DNA from: Solwaraspora sp. WMMD406
GTDB lineage: Bacteria; Actinomycetota; Actinomycetes; Mycobacteriales; Micromonosporaceae
Reading direction: 5' to 3'
Length of the DNA: 64,000 nt
Assembly (NCBI RefSeq): GCF_029626025.1
Contig: NZ_JARUBF010000001.1
Location: 6,542,001-6,606,000, forward strand
Position numbers and translations under genes: made by a program. Position 1 is the stretch's first letter. The number at the start of each line of letters is the position of its first letter. Below, in pieces: positions 9,307 to 17,819 of this stretch. The notes under the pieces were generated by a model. It did no database searches, was not told the DNA's origin, and saw only the letters and a list, made by a program, of their open reading frames with translations.

Positions 9307-10622
9307 CGGTCACCGTCCAGGTCCGGCACCGACGCCACGTCGGCGCTGTTCGGTACGTCGAGATCGAACAGCCGGCGCAGCAGTTCGGTGTACTGGTCGC
9401 CGCCCGGCTCGGCGGCGAGCTGACGCACCCGTACGGTCGGCGAGTGCAGCAGCCGTCGCACCACCCGGTGCACCGTGTGCGCGACCTCGGCCCGTTGCGC
9501 GTCGGTGAGATCCGGGTTGCGCTGGGCCAGCCGGCGCAGCTCGGCGCCGACCACGTCGTCGGCCCGGCCGCGCAGCGCGGCCACGGTGGGGGCCACCTCG
9601 GTCCCCCGCATCCAGGTGCAGAAGGCGTCGACCTCGGCGGCGACGATCTGGTTGACGGCGGCGGTGTCCACCGCCGCCGGCTCGTCGGTGAGCGCTCCGG
9701 CCAGCGCGTCGATGTCGATCACCGCCACGCCGGGCAGCTCCCCGGCGGCCGGCTCGACGTCCCGGGGTACGGCCAGGTCCAGCAGGACCAGCGGGCCGGT
9801 CCGGTCGGCGGGACGCCGGCGCAGCACGTCGGCGACGGCGGCCCGGGTGAGCACCGGTTCGGCCGACGCGGTGGCGCTGATCACCAGGTCGACGCCGGCG
9901 AGGGTCCGTTTCAGTTCGGCGTACGGCACCGCGTCGGCGCCGTAGGTGCCGGCGAGTCGGACCGCCCGGTCGTCCCGGCGGTTGGCCACCATGATCGGGC
10001 CGACGCCGAGCCGCGCGAGCGTGGCCACCGCCAGCGCGCCCATCGCCCCGGCCCCCAACACCAGCACCGGCCGGCCGGCCAGGCCGCCGGGGAGCAGGTC
10101 CGCGCCCACCCGCAGTGCCGCGCTGACCACGCTCTGCCCGGCCCGGTCGATGCCGGTTTCGGCGTGTGCCCGCTTGCCGACCCGCAGCGCCTGCTGCATG
10201 AGTTCGTGCAGCAGGCGGCCGGTGGTGTCGGCTTCGTTCGCGGCGTGGTAGGCGTCCCGTAGCTGACCGAGGATCTGCGCCTCGCCGACGACCATCGAGT
10301 CGAGTCCGGCGGCCACCCGGAAGGCGTGTTCGACCGCCGCCTGACCGTGATGCACGTAGAGGTGCTCGGCCAGGTCGTTGGGCGCTCTGCCGGCACGCTC
10401 GGCGAGGACGCCGCAGATGTCGGCGAGACCGCCGTGGAAGCCGGTGACGGCGGCGTAGACCTCGACCCGGTTGCAGGTGGACAGAACAACGGCAGCGCCC
10501 ACGTAAGGCTGGGCCATCAGCCGGCTCAGGATCTCGGCCAGGTCTGCCGGGGCGACCGCGAGTCGTTCCAAGGTGGCGACCGGCGTGGTCCGGTAGGACG
10601 CGCCGACGACGAGAAGGTTCAT
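9303..10622 (-). CDS. hemA: Glutamyl-tRNA reductase
   Basis: Reduces glutamyl-tRNA to glutamate-1-semialdehyde, the committed step of the C5 haem pathway. The 439 residues include the nucleophilic cysteine in STCNRVEVY (C50), GEAQILGQLRDAY, and an NADPH-binding domain (LVLGAGAMGALAVATLARLG). It overlaps rex upstream and hemC downstream by four bases each. Redox control through Rex is expected from the operator upstream of rex. Confidence 0.97.
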   Translation of the reverse strand: MNLLVVGASYRTTPVATLERLAVAPADLAEILSRLMAQPYVGAAVVLSTCNRVEVYAAVTGFHGGLADICGVLAERAGRAPNDLAEHLYVHHGQAAVEHAFRVAAGLDSMVVGEAQILGQLRDAYHAANEADTTGRLLHELMQQALRVGKRAHAETGIDRAGQSVVSAALRVGADLLPGGLAGRPVLVLGAGAMGALAVATLARLGVGPIMVANRRDDRAVRLAGTYGADAVPYAELKRTLAGVDLVISATASAEPVLTRAAVADVLRRRPADRTGPLVLLDLAVPRDVEPAAGELPGVAVIDIDALAGALTDEPAAVDTAAVNQIVAAEVDAFCTWMRGTEVAPTVAALRGRADDVVGAELRRLAQRNPDLTDAQRAEVAHTVHRVVRRLLHSPTVRVRQLAAEPGGDQYTELLRRLFDLDVPNSADVASVPDLDGDR

Positions 10623-11476
10623 GAACCGACCGCCTCCGCAGGGCCGGCGGGCAGCGTCCCGCCACCGCGACGAAGTCGGGTCGCCGTCGGCGCATCGGCG
10701 GTGGCCGGGAAGCCGCCACCCTCGGTGAGTGCGGTGCCGTCGAGTGCGGTCGTGGTCGGCAGCACTGTGCCGTCGCGCCCGCCGGGCAGCGCGGTCAGCG
10801 CGGACTTGCGGTGCTCGTGGAACGACAGGATCTGCAGCTCGATCGCCAGGTCGACCTTGCGGACGTCGACGCCGTCGGGAACGGCGAGTACGCAGGGGGC
10901 GAAGTTGAGGATGCTGGTGACACCGGCGGCCACCAGTTGGTCGGCGACCTGCTGCGCGGCGATCGCCGGGGTGGCGATCACGCCGATGGCGATCGACTCT
11001 TCGGCGGCGACCTGCGGCAGTTCGGTGATGTGTCGGACGACCAGACCGTTGATCTGCTCACCCACCCGGGTGGTGTCGGCGTCGAACAACGCGGCGATTC
11101 GGAATCCCCGGCTGGCGAACCCGGCGTAGCCGGCGAGCGCGTGGCCGAGGTTTCCCACGCCGACCAGGGCGACCGCCCGTCGGTGGGTGAGCCCCAACAC
11201 GTACTCGATCTGTTCGATCAGCAGGGCGATGTCGTAGCCGACGCCGCGGGTGCCGTACGAGCCGAGATGAGACAGGTCCTTGCGCAGTTTCGCGGAGTTG
11301 ACCCCGGCGGCGGTGGCGAGTCCTTCGCTGGAGACGGTCTCGTGGCCGGCCTCGGCGAGGGCGTGCAGGGAGCGCAGGTACTCAGGAAGTCGGGCGACCG
11401 TTGCCTCAGGGAGGTCCGGCAGCGCCGGACCGGCGTCGATCCGGCCGGACACGCCTGGTTGGCGGTGCTGACTCAT
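10619..11476 (-). CDS. rex: Redox-sensing transcriptional repressor Rex
   Basis: A 285-residue NADH/NAD+ sensor that leaves DNA when NADH rises. The N-terminal winged helix (ARLPEYLRSLHALAEAG, VNSAKLRKDLSHLGSYGTRGVGYD) is followed by a Rossmann domain (VALVGVGNLGHALAGY) and the C-terminal swap helix (DLAIELQILSFHEHR). About 55 Thr/Gly-rich residues extend past the usual end. The start is MSQHRQ, placed by GGAG seven bases upstream; an in-frame reading 26 codons longer has no support. It heads rex-hemA-hemC-hemD-hemB, and an operator sits in its promoter. Confidence 0.95.
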   Translation of the reverse strand: MSQHRQPGVSGRIDAGPALPDLPEATVARLPEYLRSLHALAEAGHETVSSEGLATAAGVNSAKLRKDLSHLGSYGTRGVGYDIALLIEQIEYVLGLTHRRAVALVGVGNLGHALAGYAGFASRGFRIAALFDADTTRVGEQINGLVVRHITELPQVAAEESIAIGVIATPAIAAQQVADQLVAAGVTSILNFAPCVLAVPDGVDVRKVDLAIELQILSFHEHRKSALTALPGGRDGTVLPTTTALDGTALTEGGGFPATADAPTATRLRRGGGTLPAGPAEAVGS

Positions 11477-11585
11477 GTGTCTCCGTGCGGTGCGATCATG
11501 GACCCGCCAGATCCGGCCGGTCATACCGGTGCCCCCTGTGGCGACCGCCGTCACCAGTTGTGCTATCAGGGCTCGTGAGGGTTAC

Positions 11586-11614
11586 AGCGTAGGCGCTTGT
11601 GAAGGCGTGCACAA
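11586..11614 (-). promoter_or_regulatory. rex promoter with overlapping Rex operator
   Basis: On the minus strand TTGTGC (11614-11609) and TACGCT (11591-11586) are 17 bases apart, a good -35/-10 pair. The 18-bp site at 11597-11614 reads TTGTGAA-GGCG-TGCACAA on the plus strand, one base off the Rex consensus TTGTGAA-N4-TTCACAA. The operator covers the -35 and most of the spacer, so bound Rex would block polymerase and repress the whole haem operon. Confidence 0.85.
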
Positions 11615-11786
11615 ATCGCGATCTTGATAGACCGGCGTGGAACGACCCAGTTCGAAGGGTCTGTCGCCGCGCCGCACCCCGGACAACGGCCAACAGGTTG
11701 ATTATCCCCCAATTCTGCCTTTTCTGTCGGCACGGCGCGCGCGGGCGGTAGGGCCAGCCTCACCCGGCATCGGCACGTCGGCCGTA

Positions 11787-11816
11787 CTGACCCGACGGCC
11801 ACCCGCGCTCTAGCGT
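11787..11816 (+). promoter_or_regulatory. Promoter of the histidine kinase gene
   Basis: CTGACC (11787-11792) and TAGCGT (11811-11816) are 18 bases apart. The -10 ends six bases before the ATG at 11823, so the mRNA is probably leaderless. Confidence 0.5.
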
Positions 11817-11822
11817 CAACCC

Positions 11823-13121
11823 ATGACCAGCACCGCGACCGCCCGAGCCGGCACGCCGACCGCGTCCGGCATGATCACCCGCCGACTCGGCAGCGACTCG
11901 GTGTTCGTGCTCACCGGGCTGCCACTGGCCCTGGCCAACTTCGTGGTCAGCGTCGTCGGACTCGCGCTCGGGTTGGGCCTGCTGGTGACCGTGATCGGCC
12001 TACCGATCCTGAGCGGGGCGCTGCACGCCGCCCGGACCTTCGCCGATGTCGAGCGTCGCCGGATCGCCCCGGTGCTCGACACCCCGCAGGTGCAGCCCCG
12101 ATATCGCGCCGTCGGCCCCGAGGCCGGCGCCTGGCGGCGGATCATGGTGCCCGTCCTGGAACCGCAGTCCTGGCTCGACCTGGCCTTCGGCATGCTGCGT
12201 CTGCCGGTGACGCTGATCGCCGTACCGGTGACGCTGGCCTGGTGGGTCGGTGCCGCCGCCGGTTCGCTCTACTGGCTCTACGACTGGCTGCTGCCGGTCG
12301 GGCAGGGCGATGGACTGGCGCCGCTGCTCGGCCTCGGCGACGCTCCGGCCGCCCGGATCGCGCTGCACACCGCCATCGGACTGTTCTTCCTGATCACCCT
12401 GCCGATCGTGGTTCGCGGTTGTGCCCTGCTCCAGGCGTGGTTCGCCCGTGGTCTGCTCACCGGCGTCGCCGAGATGCACGACCGGATCACGACGTTGGAG
12501 GAGCAGCGGCAGGCCGCCGTCTCCGCCGAGGCGATCGCCCTGCGGCGGCTGGAGCGCGACATCCATGACGGTCCTCAGCAACGGCTGGTCCGACTCGCCA
12601 TGGATCTCGGTCGGGCCAGGGAACAGTTGACGATCGACCCGGAGGCCGCCGGCCGTACCCTGGACGAGGCGTTGAGCCAGACCAGGGAGACCCTCAACGA
12701 GCTCCGTACCCTCTCCCGGGGGATCGCGCCGCCGATCCTGGTCGACCGTGGCCTGCCCAGCGCGATCGCTGCCCTGGCCGGCCGAGGGGTGATCCCGGTC
12801 GATCTCGCCGTCGACGCGCACCTCGGCACCGCTGCCGGCCGGCCCGCCGCAGGAGTGGAGAGCAGCGTCTACTTCCTCGTCGCCGAGGCACTGACCAACA
12901 TCGCCAAGCACAGCGGGGCCACCACCTGCTCGGTCACTGTCCGCCAGGACGGCGACCGGTTGATCGTGACGGTGAGCGACGACGGGGTCGGCGGGGCGCA
13001 CGTCGCCAAGGGGCACGGGCTCGCCGGCATCGCCGACCGGGTTCGCGCACACGGCGGCACGCTCGTCGTCACCAGCCCGGCCGGCGGCGGCACCGCGATC
13101 CACGCCGAACTACCGATGTGA
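11823..13121 (+). CDS. NarL-type sensor histidine kinase with membrane sensor domain
   Basis: A 432-residue membrane kinase. Residues 25-210 carry about four hydrophobic segments (FVLTGLPLALANFVVSVVGL, LLVTVIGLPILSG, LPVTLIAVPVTLAWWVGAAAG, GLFFLITLPIVV) like the actinobacterial sensor domain often found with this kinase class. The HisKA_3 box is RRLERDIHDGPQQRL (H248), and the ATP domain has EALTNIAKHSGA and DDGVGGAHVAKGHGLAGI. The response regulator follows closely, so the two form a pair. The signal is unknown; cell-envelope or lipid stress is an inference from the many membrane segments and lack of an extracellular domain. Confidence 0.9.
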   Translation: MTSTATARAGTPTASGMITRRLGSDSVFVLTGLPLALANFVVSVVGLALGLGLLVTVIGLPILSGALHAARTFADVERRRIAPVLDTPQVQPRYRAVGPEAGAWRRIMVPVLEPQSWLDLAFGMLRLPVTLIAVPVTLAWWVGAAAGSLYWLYDWLLPVGQGDGLAPLLGLGDAPAARIALHTAIGLFFLITLPIVVRGCALLQAWFARGLLTGVAEMHDRITTLEEQRQAAVSAEAIALRRLERDIHDGPQQRLVRLAMDLGRAREQLTIDPEAAGRTLDEALSQTRETLNELRTLSRGIAPPILVDRGLPSAIAALAGRGVIPVDLAVDAHLGTAAGRPAAGVESSVYFLVAEALTNIAKHSGATTCSVTVRQDGDRLIVTVSDDGVGGAHVAKGHGLAGIADRVRAHGGTLVVTSPAGGGTAIHAELPM

Positions 13122-13146
13122 CGGGCTGATGGTAGACATGGCACCC

Positions 13147-13791
13147 ATGCGGGTAGTGATCGCGGACGACGCGGTGCTCCTTCGGGAAGGCCTGGTCCGT
13201 CTGCTCACCGAACACGGCCACCATGTATCGGCCGCGGTCGGCGACGGGCCGTCCCTGGTGGCGGCGGTCGTCGAGCACCGACCGGACGTCTCGATCGTCG
13301 ATGTCCGGATGCCGCCGTCGCACACCGACGAAGGACTCCGCGCGGCGGTCGAGGCCCGCCGCCTGGTGCCCGGAACACCGGTCCTGATGCTGTCCCAGTA
13401 CGTGGAGGTCTCCTACGCCGACGACCTGCTGGCCGATCGGGCCGGCGCGGTGGGCTACCTACTCAAGGACCGGGTCGCCGCGATCGCGGAATTCCTGGAC
13501 TTGCTCGGACGGGTGGCCGCCGGCGGCACCGTGCTCGATCCGGAGGTGGTCAGCCAACTGCTGGTACGGCGCCGTCGCGACGATCCGCTCCGCGATCTGA
13601 CGCCCCGCGAGCGCGAGGTGCTCGGGCTGATGGCCGAGGGCCGCTCGAACAGCGCCATCGCCCGCCTGTTGGTGGTCAGCGACGGCGCGGTCGAAAAGCA
13701 CGTGCACAACATCTTCTGCAAGTTGCAGCTGCCGCCTGACACCGAGCAGCACCGGCGGGTGCTGGCCGTCCTCGCCTATCTGCGGAGCTGA
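13147..13791 (+). CDS. NarL/FixJ-family response regulator
   Basis: Partner of the preceding kinase. The receiver domain has the acidic pair DD in VVIADDAVLL, the phosphorylated Asp in VSIVDVRMPP, Ser in MLSQY and Lys in LLKDRV. The LuxR helix-turn-helix is LTPREREVLGLMAEGRSNSAIARLL near the C-terminus. Starts at 13129 and 13138 are also in frame; MRVVIADD (13147) fits the family best. None has a clear ribosome binding site, so translation may be coupled to the kinase. Confidence 0.92.
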   Translation: MRVVIADDAVLLREGLVRLLTEHGHHVSAAVGDGPSLVAAVVEHRPDVSIVDVRMPPSHTDEGLRAAVEARRLVPGTPVLMLSQYVEVSYADDLLADRAGAVGYLLKDRVAAIAEFLDLLGRVAAGGTVLDPEVVSQLLVRRRRDDPLRDLTPREREVLGLMAEGRSNSAIARLLVVSDGAVEKHVHNIFCKLQLPPDTEQHRRVLAVLAYLRS

Positions 13792-13848
13792 GCGCGCTCA
13801 CCCGCGACGCCGGCCGCTCGGCCCACGAGGGCCGGCCGCTCGCGGTGG

Positions 13849-14496
13849 TCAGCGGTACGCGGCCAGCCGTACGGCCTCGGTGAGGCTCTCCGCGACCGGC
13901 ACGCCACGGGCCCGCAGCCGTTCTGAGTCGGTGATACCGCCGGTGTAGAGAACGCACCCGGCACCGACCTCGTCGGCCGCGTCGGCGTCGTCGAGCGTGT
14001 CGCCGATCAGAACGGTCTCGACGGGGTCGACGCCCAGTTCGGCGAGGTGCCGGCGCAGGTGACTGGCCTTGCGGTCACCGCCGACTGCGGCCCGCAGCCC
14101 GTCGATGCGCCGGAAGGTCGGCGTCAACCCGTAGGTCTCCACCAGCGGCACGAGTTCGTCGTGGAACCACATGGACAGCAGCGATTGAGTTCCTGACCAG
14201 CTCCGCAACGCCCGTTCGGCGTCGGCGGCGAGTGCGCAGGTGGTCAGCCCGGCTCGGTACGCGTCGTGAAATATCTGGTCGAGCCGGCCGAACTCCTCGG
14301 CGTCCACGATGCGGCCGAGCACCTGGGCGTAATAGTCGGCGACGGGACGCCGGAACGCGACCCGGTGTTGTTCGGAGGTGAGCACCGGTCCGTCGACCGT
14401 GGCCATCGCGTGGTTGGTCGAGGTGACCACCAGCGCCAGGTCGTTGAGCAGAGTGCCGTTCCAGTCCCAGACGAGATGGGTGTGCGCCGCGACCAC
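13849..14496 (-). CDS. HAD-family hydrolase (phosphoglycolate-phosphatase-like)
   Basis: A 215-residue hydrolase starting at GTG: VVAAHTHLVWDWNGTLLND holds the DxDxT-like nucleophile motif (DWNGTLL). Motif II Ser/Thr is in SWSGTQSLLSM, motif III Lys in GDRKASHL and motif IV in LIGDTLDDADAA. Substrate unknown. It starts 10 bases after the glutaredoxin-like gene and should be cotranscribed with it. The start was moved inward from a longer open frame because that extension overlaps the glutaredoxin gene in another frame. Confidence 0.85.
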   Translation of the reverse strand: MVAAHTHLVWDWNGTLLNDLALVVTSTNHAMATVDGPVLTSEQHRVAFRRPVADYYAQVLGRIVDAEEFGRLDQIFHDAYRAGLTTCALAADAERALRSWSGTQSLLSMWFHDELVPLVETYGLTPTFRRIDGLRAAVGGDRKASHLRRHLAELGVDPVETVLIGDTLDDADAADEVGAGCVLYTGGITDSERLRARGVPVAESLTEAVRLAAYR

Positions 14497-14506
14497 GTCC
14501 AGCAGC

Positions 14507-14758
14507 CTACCGGCCGGCGCGCCGCAGGTCGTCGAGGAGCCGCTGCTCCTCGACCCGCCAGTAACCGTGTTCGCGGCCGTCGAGCAGGACGACCGGGAGC
14601 CGTTCGCCATAGTCGCGCTCCAAGGCGATATCAGCGCTGACATCCCATTCGACCCATTGATCACCAGTCTGCAGCGCCACCCGCTCCAGTGCCTCGCGGG
14701 CCACCTCGCAGAGGTGACAACCCGGACGGGTGATCAAGGTCAGTCGAGGCTCGCCCAT
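14507..14758 (-). CDS. Glutaredoxin-like protein (DUF836)
   Basis: An 83-residue thioredoxin-fold protein with a CxxC redox site in TRPGCHLCEVAREAL and the cis-Pro in ERLPVVLLDG. GGGGAG stands five bases before the ATG at 14758, which fixes the start. The M. tuberculosis counterpart (Rv0508) also sits beside hemA. In an organism that uses mycothiol, the partner is more likely mycothiol or thioredoxin reductase than glutathione. Confidence 0.9.
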   Translation of the reverse strand: MGEPRLTLITRPGCHLCEVAREALERVALQTGDQWVEWDVSADIALERDYGERLPVVLLDGREHGYWRVEEQRLLDDLRRAGR

Positions 14759-15043
14759 AGTCTCCCCAGCATGCATCCACGCGACGCGAGTCGAATATCC
14801 TACGCCACCTTGGACCACCAGGCCAAAGGCGACACGCAGGACGCCACCTACGGCTTACCGACAATCGTTGCGTCAGGTAACCGACAGCGGACAGCGTGTG
14901 CGACGCACTCACCCTGCCTGCGGAAATACTTCGTCGCTGTGTAACGGACTCCACACGCGTGGGTGACGTTGGCCCTATTATCGCCATGGGTCGGCTCACC
15001 CGTTTTGCCGTGAGTCGCCACCCCTGCGCCCGAGGAGGCCGCT
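14759..15043. other. Upstream region of the sigma factor gene
   Basis: This 285-bp stretch separates divergent genes. It should hold promoters for both the glutaredoxin gene and the bldN-like gene. I see a TATTAT hexamer at 14976-14981 but no matching -35, and no coding signal. Confidence 0.4.
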
Positions 15044-15214
15044 GTGCCCGTTGACGCACCGCATCAGCACCTCAGGGAGGTGTGTCGGGTGGTGGCGGCG
15101 CACGTCGCCATCCCGACAGACCGTGCCGGTGACGGCACCCATCCCACCGAGCCTGGTGCCCGTGCCATCCACCCGGCCGGGTCGCCACGGGCACGAATGG
15201 AGGACGCCCAGTGA
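15044..15214 (+). CDS. Small ORF coupled to the BldN-type sigma gene (56 codons)
   Basis: A GTG start follows a near-perfect GAGGAGG five bases upstream. The frame runs 56 codons (VPVDAPHQHLREVCRVVAAH at its start) and its TGA overlaps the sigma factor GTG as GTGA. The peptide has one Cys, two hydrophobic turns and a Pro/Arg-rich end, and no family I recognise. It may be a translated leader that controls sigma factor synthesis, or a small protein. The sigma gene also has its own GGAGG, so coupling need not be strict. Confidence 0.5.
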   Translation: MPVDAPHQHLREVCRVVAAHVAIPTDRAGDGTHPTEPGARAIHPAGSPRARMEDAQ

Positions 15215-16170
15215 GTGTCTACTCCCATCTCCCGCACCAGCCGGCGAGCCGGCAGGTGCACGCTGCCCGGATCGCGTTGACCGACGGACTGGAACTGTTA
15301 CGCGATTCGATACGACGACAGCTCCGCGTCTCGATGCACGACATGCTCAGCATCACGATGCGGGGCGACGGCGGCACCAAACGGGCCAACCAGCGGCCCC
15401 AACCGAACGAGGCGCCGGTCCGGCCCCAGCCGAACGGCAACACCACCCCGCTGGGGGCCGGGGTGGCCACTCCGACCCGACCCACCATGCCGACCCAGCC
15501 GGGCGGCAACGACGCCGAGACCACGATCCTGCCGGTCATCCCGGATCAGGGCACCCGGTCCGGCGCACCACCAGGTCGGTACCCGGACCGTCCGGATCCG
15601 TCCGATCCGGCCCGCGAGGTCTGGGCGCTCGTCGAGCGAGCCCAGGCCGGCGAAACGGAGGCCTTCGGACTAATTTACGACCGGTACGTGGACACGGTCT
15701 TCCGGTTCATCTACTTCCGGGTCGGCAACCGGCAACTCGCCGAGGACCTGACCTCCGACACGTTCCTGCGCGCCCTCAAGCGCATCGGCAGTTTCACCTG
15801 GCAGGGCCGTGATCTCGGGGCCTGGCTGGTGACGATCGCCCGCAACCTGGTGGCCGACCACTTCAAGTCCGGTCGCTACCGGCTGGAAGTTACTACCGGT
15901 GACGTTATGGACGCGGAGCGCGAGGATCGCGGACCGGAGGGTAGCCCGGAAGCCGCAGTCGTCGACCACATCACCAACGTGGCTCTGCTCACCGCCGTCA
16001 AGCAACTCAACCCCGAGCAGCAGGAATGCATCGTTCTCCGTTTCCTCCAAGGCTTTTCGGTCGCCGAGACCGCCCGGGCGATGGGCAAGAACGAGGGTGC
16101 GATCAAGGCATTGCAGTACCGGGCGGTACGGGCGTTGGCCCGGCTGCTGCCCGACGGATTCCACGGGTGA
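15211..16170 (+). CDS. bldN: BldN-type ECF RNA polymerase sigma factor
   Basis: A 319-residue sigma factor. Residues 1-130 are a long N-terminal extension with RPQPN repeats, as in Streptomyces BldN, where a proteolysed pro-region is known. Region 2 spans about 147-215 (AFGLIYDRYVDTVFRFIYFR, RDLGAWLVTIARNLVADHFK) and region 4 about 256-312 (LNPEQQECIVLRFLQGFSVA, MGKNEGAIKALQYRAV). In Streptomyces BldN drives aerial development genes and is held by the membrane anti-sigma factor RsbN encoded next door; the same order is seen here. GTG start overlaps the upstream small ORF and has GGAGG eight bases away. Confidence 0.85.
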   Translation: MSVYSHLPHQPASRQVHAARIALTDGLELLRDSIRRQLRVSMHDMLSITMRGDGGTKRANQRPQPNEAPVRPQPNGNTTPLGAGVATPTRPTMPTQPGGNDAETTILPVIPDQGTRSGAPPGRYPDRPDPSDPAREVWALVERAQAGETEAFGLIYDRYVDTVFRFIYFRVGNRQLAEDLTSDTFLRALKRIGSFTWQGRDLGAWLVTIARNLVADHFKSGRYRLEVTTGDVMDAEREDRGPEGSPEAAVVDHITNVALLTAVKQLNPEQQECIVLRFLQGFSVAETARAMGKNEGAIKALQYRAVRALARLLPDGFHG

Positions 16171-16229
16171 GCGGACCGTACCGACACGTGTCGCCGGTCA
16201 CGCTTGGTGATGGATTCTGCCCACCGACC

Positions 16230-16258
16230 CGTAACCCAACTGATGACTCAGCCGTTTC
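16230..16258 (+). promoter_or_regulatory. Candidate BldN-dependent promoter of the RsbN-like gene
   Basis: CGTAAC (16230-16235) and CGTTTC (16253-16258) are separated by 17 bases. As I recall it, the Streptomyces BldN consensus is CGTAAC, about 16 bases, CGTTGA. rsbN is a BldN target in Streptomyces, so position and sequence agree, although the -10 has two mismatches. Confidence 0.5.
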
Positions 16259-16412
16259 TTGTGGTGCGACCAGTGGCGCCGTCGATCGGCCAGTCACCGG
16301 ACGGCGAGCCAGGGCACGTGCGGGTCACCTCCCCAGCGACTCTGGCCGCGGTCGCACCGACAGCGGCGACACCCGTCGCTGAAGCAGTGATCTGCGAAGG
16401 GAGGTGTCCGCG

Positions 16413-17573
16413 ATGAGCAAACCCGATCTCTTTCGCCGCCGCCGCGCCGAACGATTCGCACGACTCCTCGACCGGGACGACGGCGGTGGGCGCCACCACG
16501 CCCGCGACCCGATGGACGACGACCTGGTCGCGCTCACGGCGCTCGGACGCCACATGTCCGAACTGCCACCGTCGACCGGTGCCCCGGATCCCGAGTTCCG
16601 GACCCACCTGCGCGCGGTGCTCATCGCGACCGCCGAGCGAGACGGTATCGGCGCTACCGCGATCGCCCCGAACGGCGTGGCGGCGCGGCCGACCCGTCCG
16701 GCGGGATCCACCCGCCGCGCCGCCGGCGTCCTGACCGGAAGCGGCGCGGGACGGGTCCGTACCCGGGCCGCCATCATCGCCACGGTCGCCGCCGGCGCCA
16801 TCACCGTCTCCGGGATGTCCGCCGCCACCGAGCAGGCCCTGCCGGGCGACACCCTGTACGCGATGAAACGGTCGACCGAACGCGCCCAGCTCGCACTGGC
16901 CCACTCCGACCTCTCCCGGGGCCAACTCTTCCTCGGGTTCGCCGAGGTACGAATGGCCGAAGCGGTCACGGTGCACGACGATCCGGCCGCGCTGCGGGCC
17001 GTGCTCGACGACATGGACGGGCAGACCCGGCAAGGAGTCCAGCTGCTCGCTTCGGCCGCCACCCAACGCGGTGACCGCCTGCCGCTGGACGCGATCGACG
17101 CCTTCGTCGAGCAACAACGAACGGCGCTACGACAGCTCACCACCACCGGCGGAACCGCCAGTCTCGACCGGATCACCGAGTCGCTGGAACTCCTGGAGGC
17201 GATCCGCCACCGCACCCGGGCCCTGCGGGACGGCCTGACCTGCTCGGTGCCCGCGATCACCAACTCCGACGCGCTCGGTCCGCTACCGGCCGCCTGCGTG
17301 ACCGGCGACCAGCAGGACGAAGCTCGCGAACAGCAGCCGACCGGACAATCCTCGCCGACGCCGGCCGGTGAGGCGGCGGCACCACCGGACACCACGGATG
17401 TCCCGCCGGCCCCGGTCGGCGTCGCCGACGGCGTACCCGCCGAAGTGCCCACCCACCCGGCGGCGAGTCCCGGCCGGCCGACCCTGGCCGAGCCGAACGT
17501 CGGCAGCGCCGAACCCGCCCTGCCGTACACCCCCCGCCCGCCGGTCAAGGACAACCCTGCCGGCATCCCGTGA
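16413..17573 (+). CDS. DUF5667 membrane protein, probable RsbN-like anti-sigma factor
   Basis: A 386-residue protein. The first 110 residues are cytoplasmic and charged (PDLFRRRRAERFARLLD, EFRTHLRAVLIATAER), a layout suited to sigma binding. One membrane segment follows (AAIIATVAAGAITVSGMSAA), then the DUF5667 region ALPGDTLYAMKRSTERAQLA and helical repeats outside, and a Pro/Ala-rich tail. By position after bldN and by topology it matches RsbN, the BldN anti-sigma factor; sequence identity to RsbN was not tested. AAGGGAGG lies nine bases before the ATG; an in-frame GTG at 16404 is too close to that site. Confidence 0.75.
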   Translation: MSKPDLFRRRRAERFARLLDRDDGGGRHHARDPMDDDLVALTALGRHMSELPPSTGAPDPEFRTHLRAVLIATAERDGIGATAIAPNGVAARPTRPAGSTRRAAGVLTGSGAGRVRTRAAIIATVAAGAITVSGMSAATEQALPGDTLYAMKRSTERAQLALAHSDLSRGQLFLGFAEVRMAEAVTVHDDPAALRAVLDDMDGQTRQGVQLLASAATQRGDRLPLDAIDAFVEQQRTALRQLTTTGGTASLDRITESLELLEAIRHRTRALRDGLTCSVPAITNSDALGPLPAACVTGDQQDEAREQQPTGQSSPTPAGEAAAPPDTTDVPPAPVGVADGVPAEVPTHPAASPGRPTLAEPNVGSAEPALPYTPRPPVKDNPAGIP

Positions 17574-17659
17574 CCAAGCCCGTGAGTGCCGCCTCAAGCA
17601 GGGGCGACGGCCTGATCCGGTGACCGGTGCGGCGCGGCCGCACACCGCCGATCCGATTC

Positions 17660-17691
17660 CGGGGCTTCTGACGACACGGTCAGAAGCCCCG
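17660..17691 (+). terminator. Hairpin terminator after the RsbN-like gene
   Basis: Perfect 13-bp arms (17660-17672 and 17679-17691) around a six-base loop, 87 bases past the stop. There is no T run, as is usual for actinobacterial terminators. Confidence 0.75.
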
Positions 17692-17819
17692 AACCACGTC
17701 ACCCGCCGGTTAGTCTCGGCGGGGAGGCGGCCGAGCACCGGTCTCGCGGGGGCCGGAGCGCGGACCGCGCGGGACAGCGGCCGGAACGCGGATCGATGCC
17801 GCCGGAAGGAGTTCTTGCC

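Larger units (their letters stand above)
11477..11822. other. Divergent promoter region between rex and a histidine kinase
   Basis: This 346-bp gap holds the rex promoter with its Rex box (11586-11614) and, at the right end, the -10 box of the leaderless kinase transcript. No gene was found in it. Confidence 0.6.

Noticed and set aside
13809-13836. GCCGGCC/GGCCGGC hairpin between the response regulator and the HAD gene
   Set aside because: Only seven paired bases with a 14-base loop in GC-rich DNA; expected by chance.
14939-14967. A TGTAAC box upstream of bldN as a BldN promoter
   Set aside because: No CGTTGA-like -10 at 16 or 17 bases.
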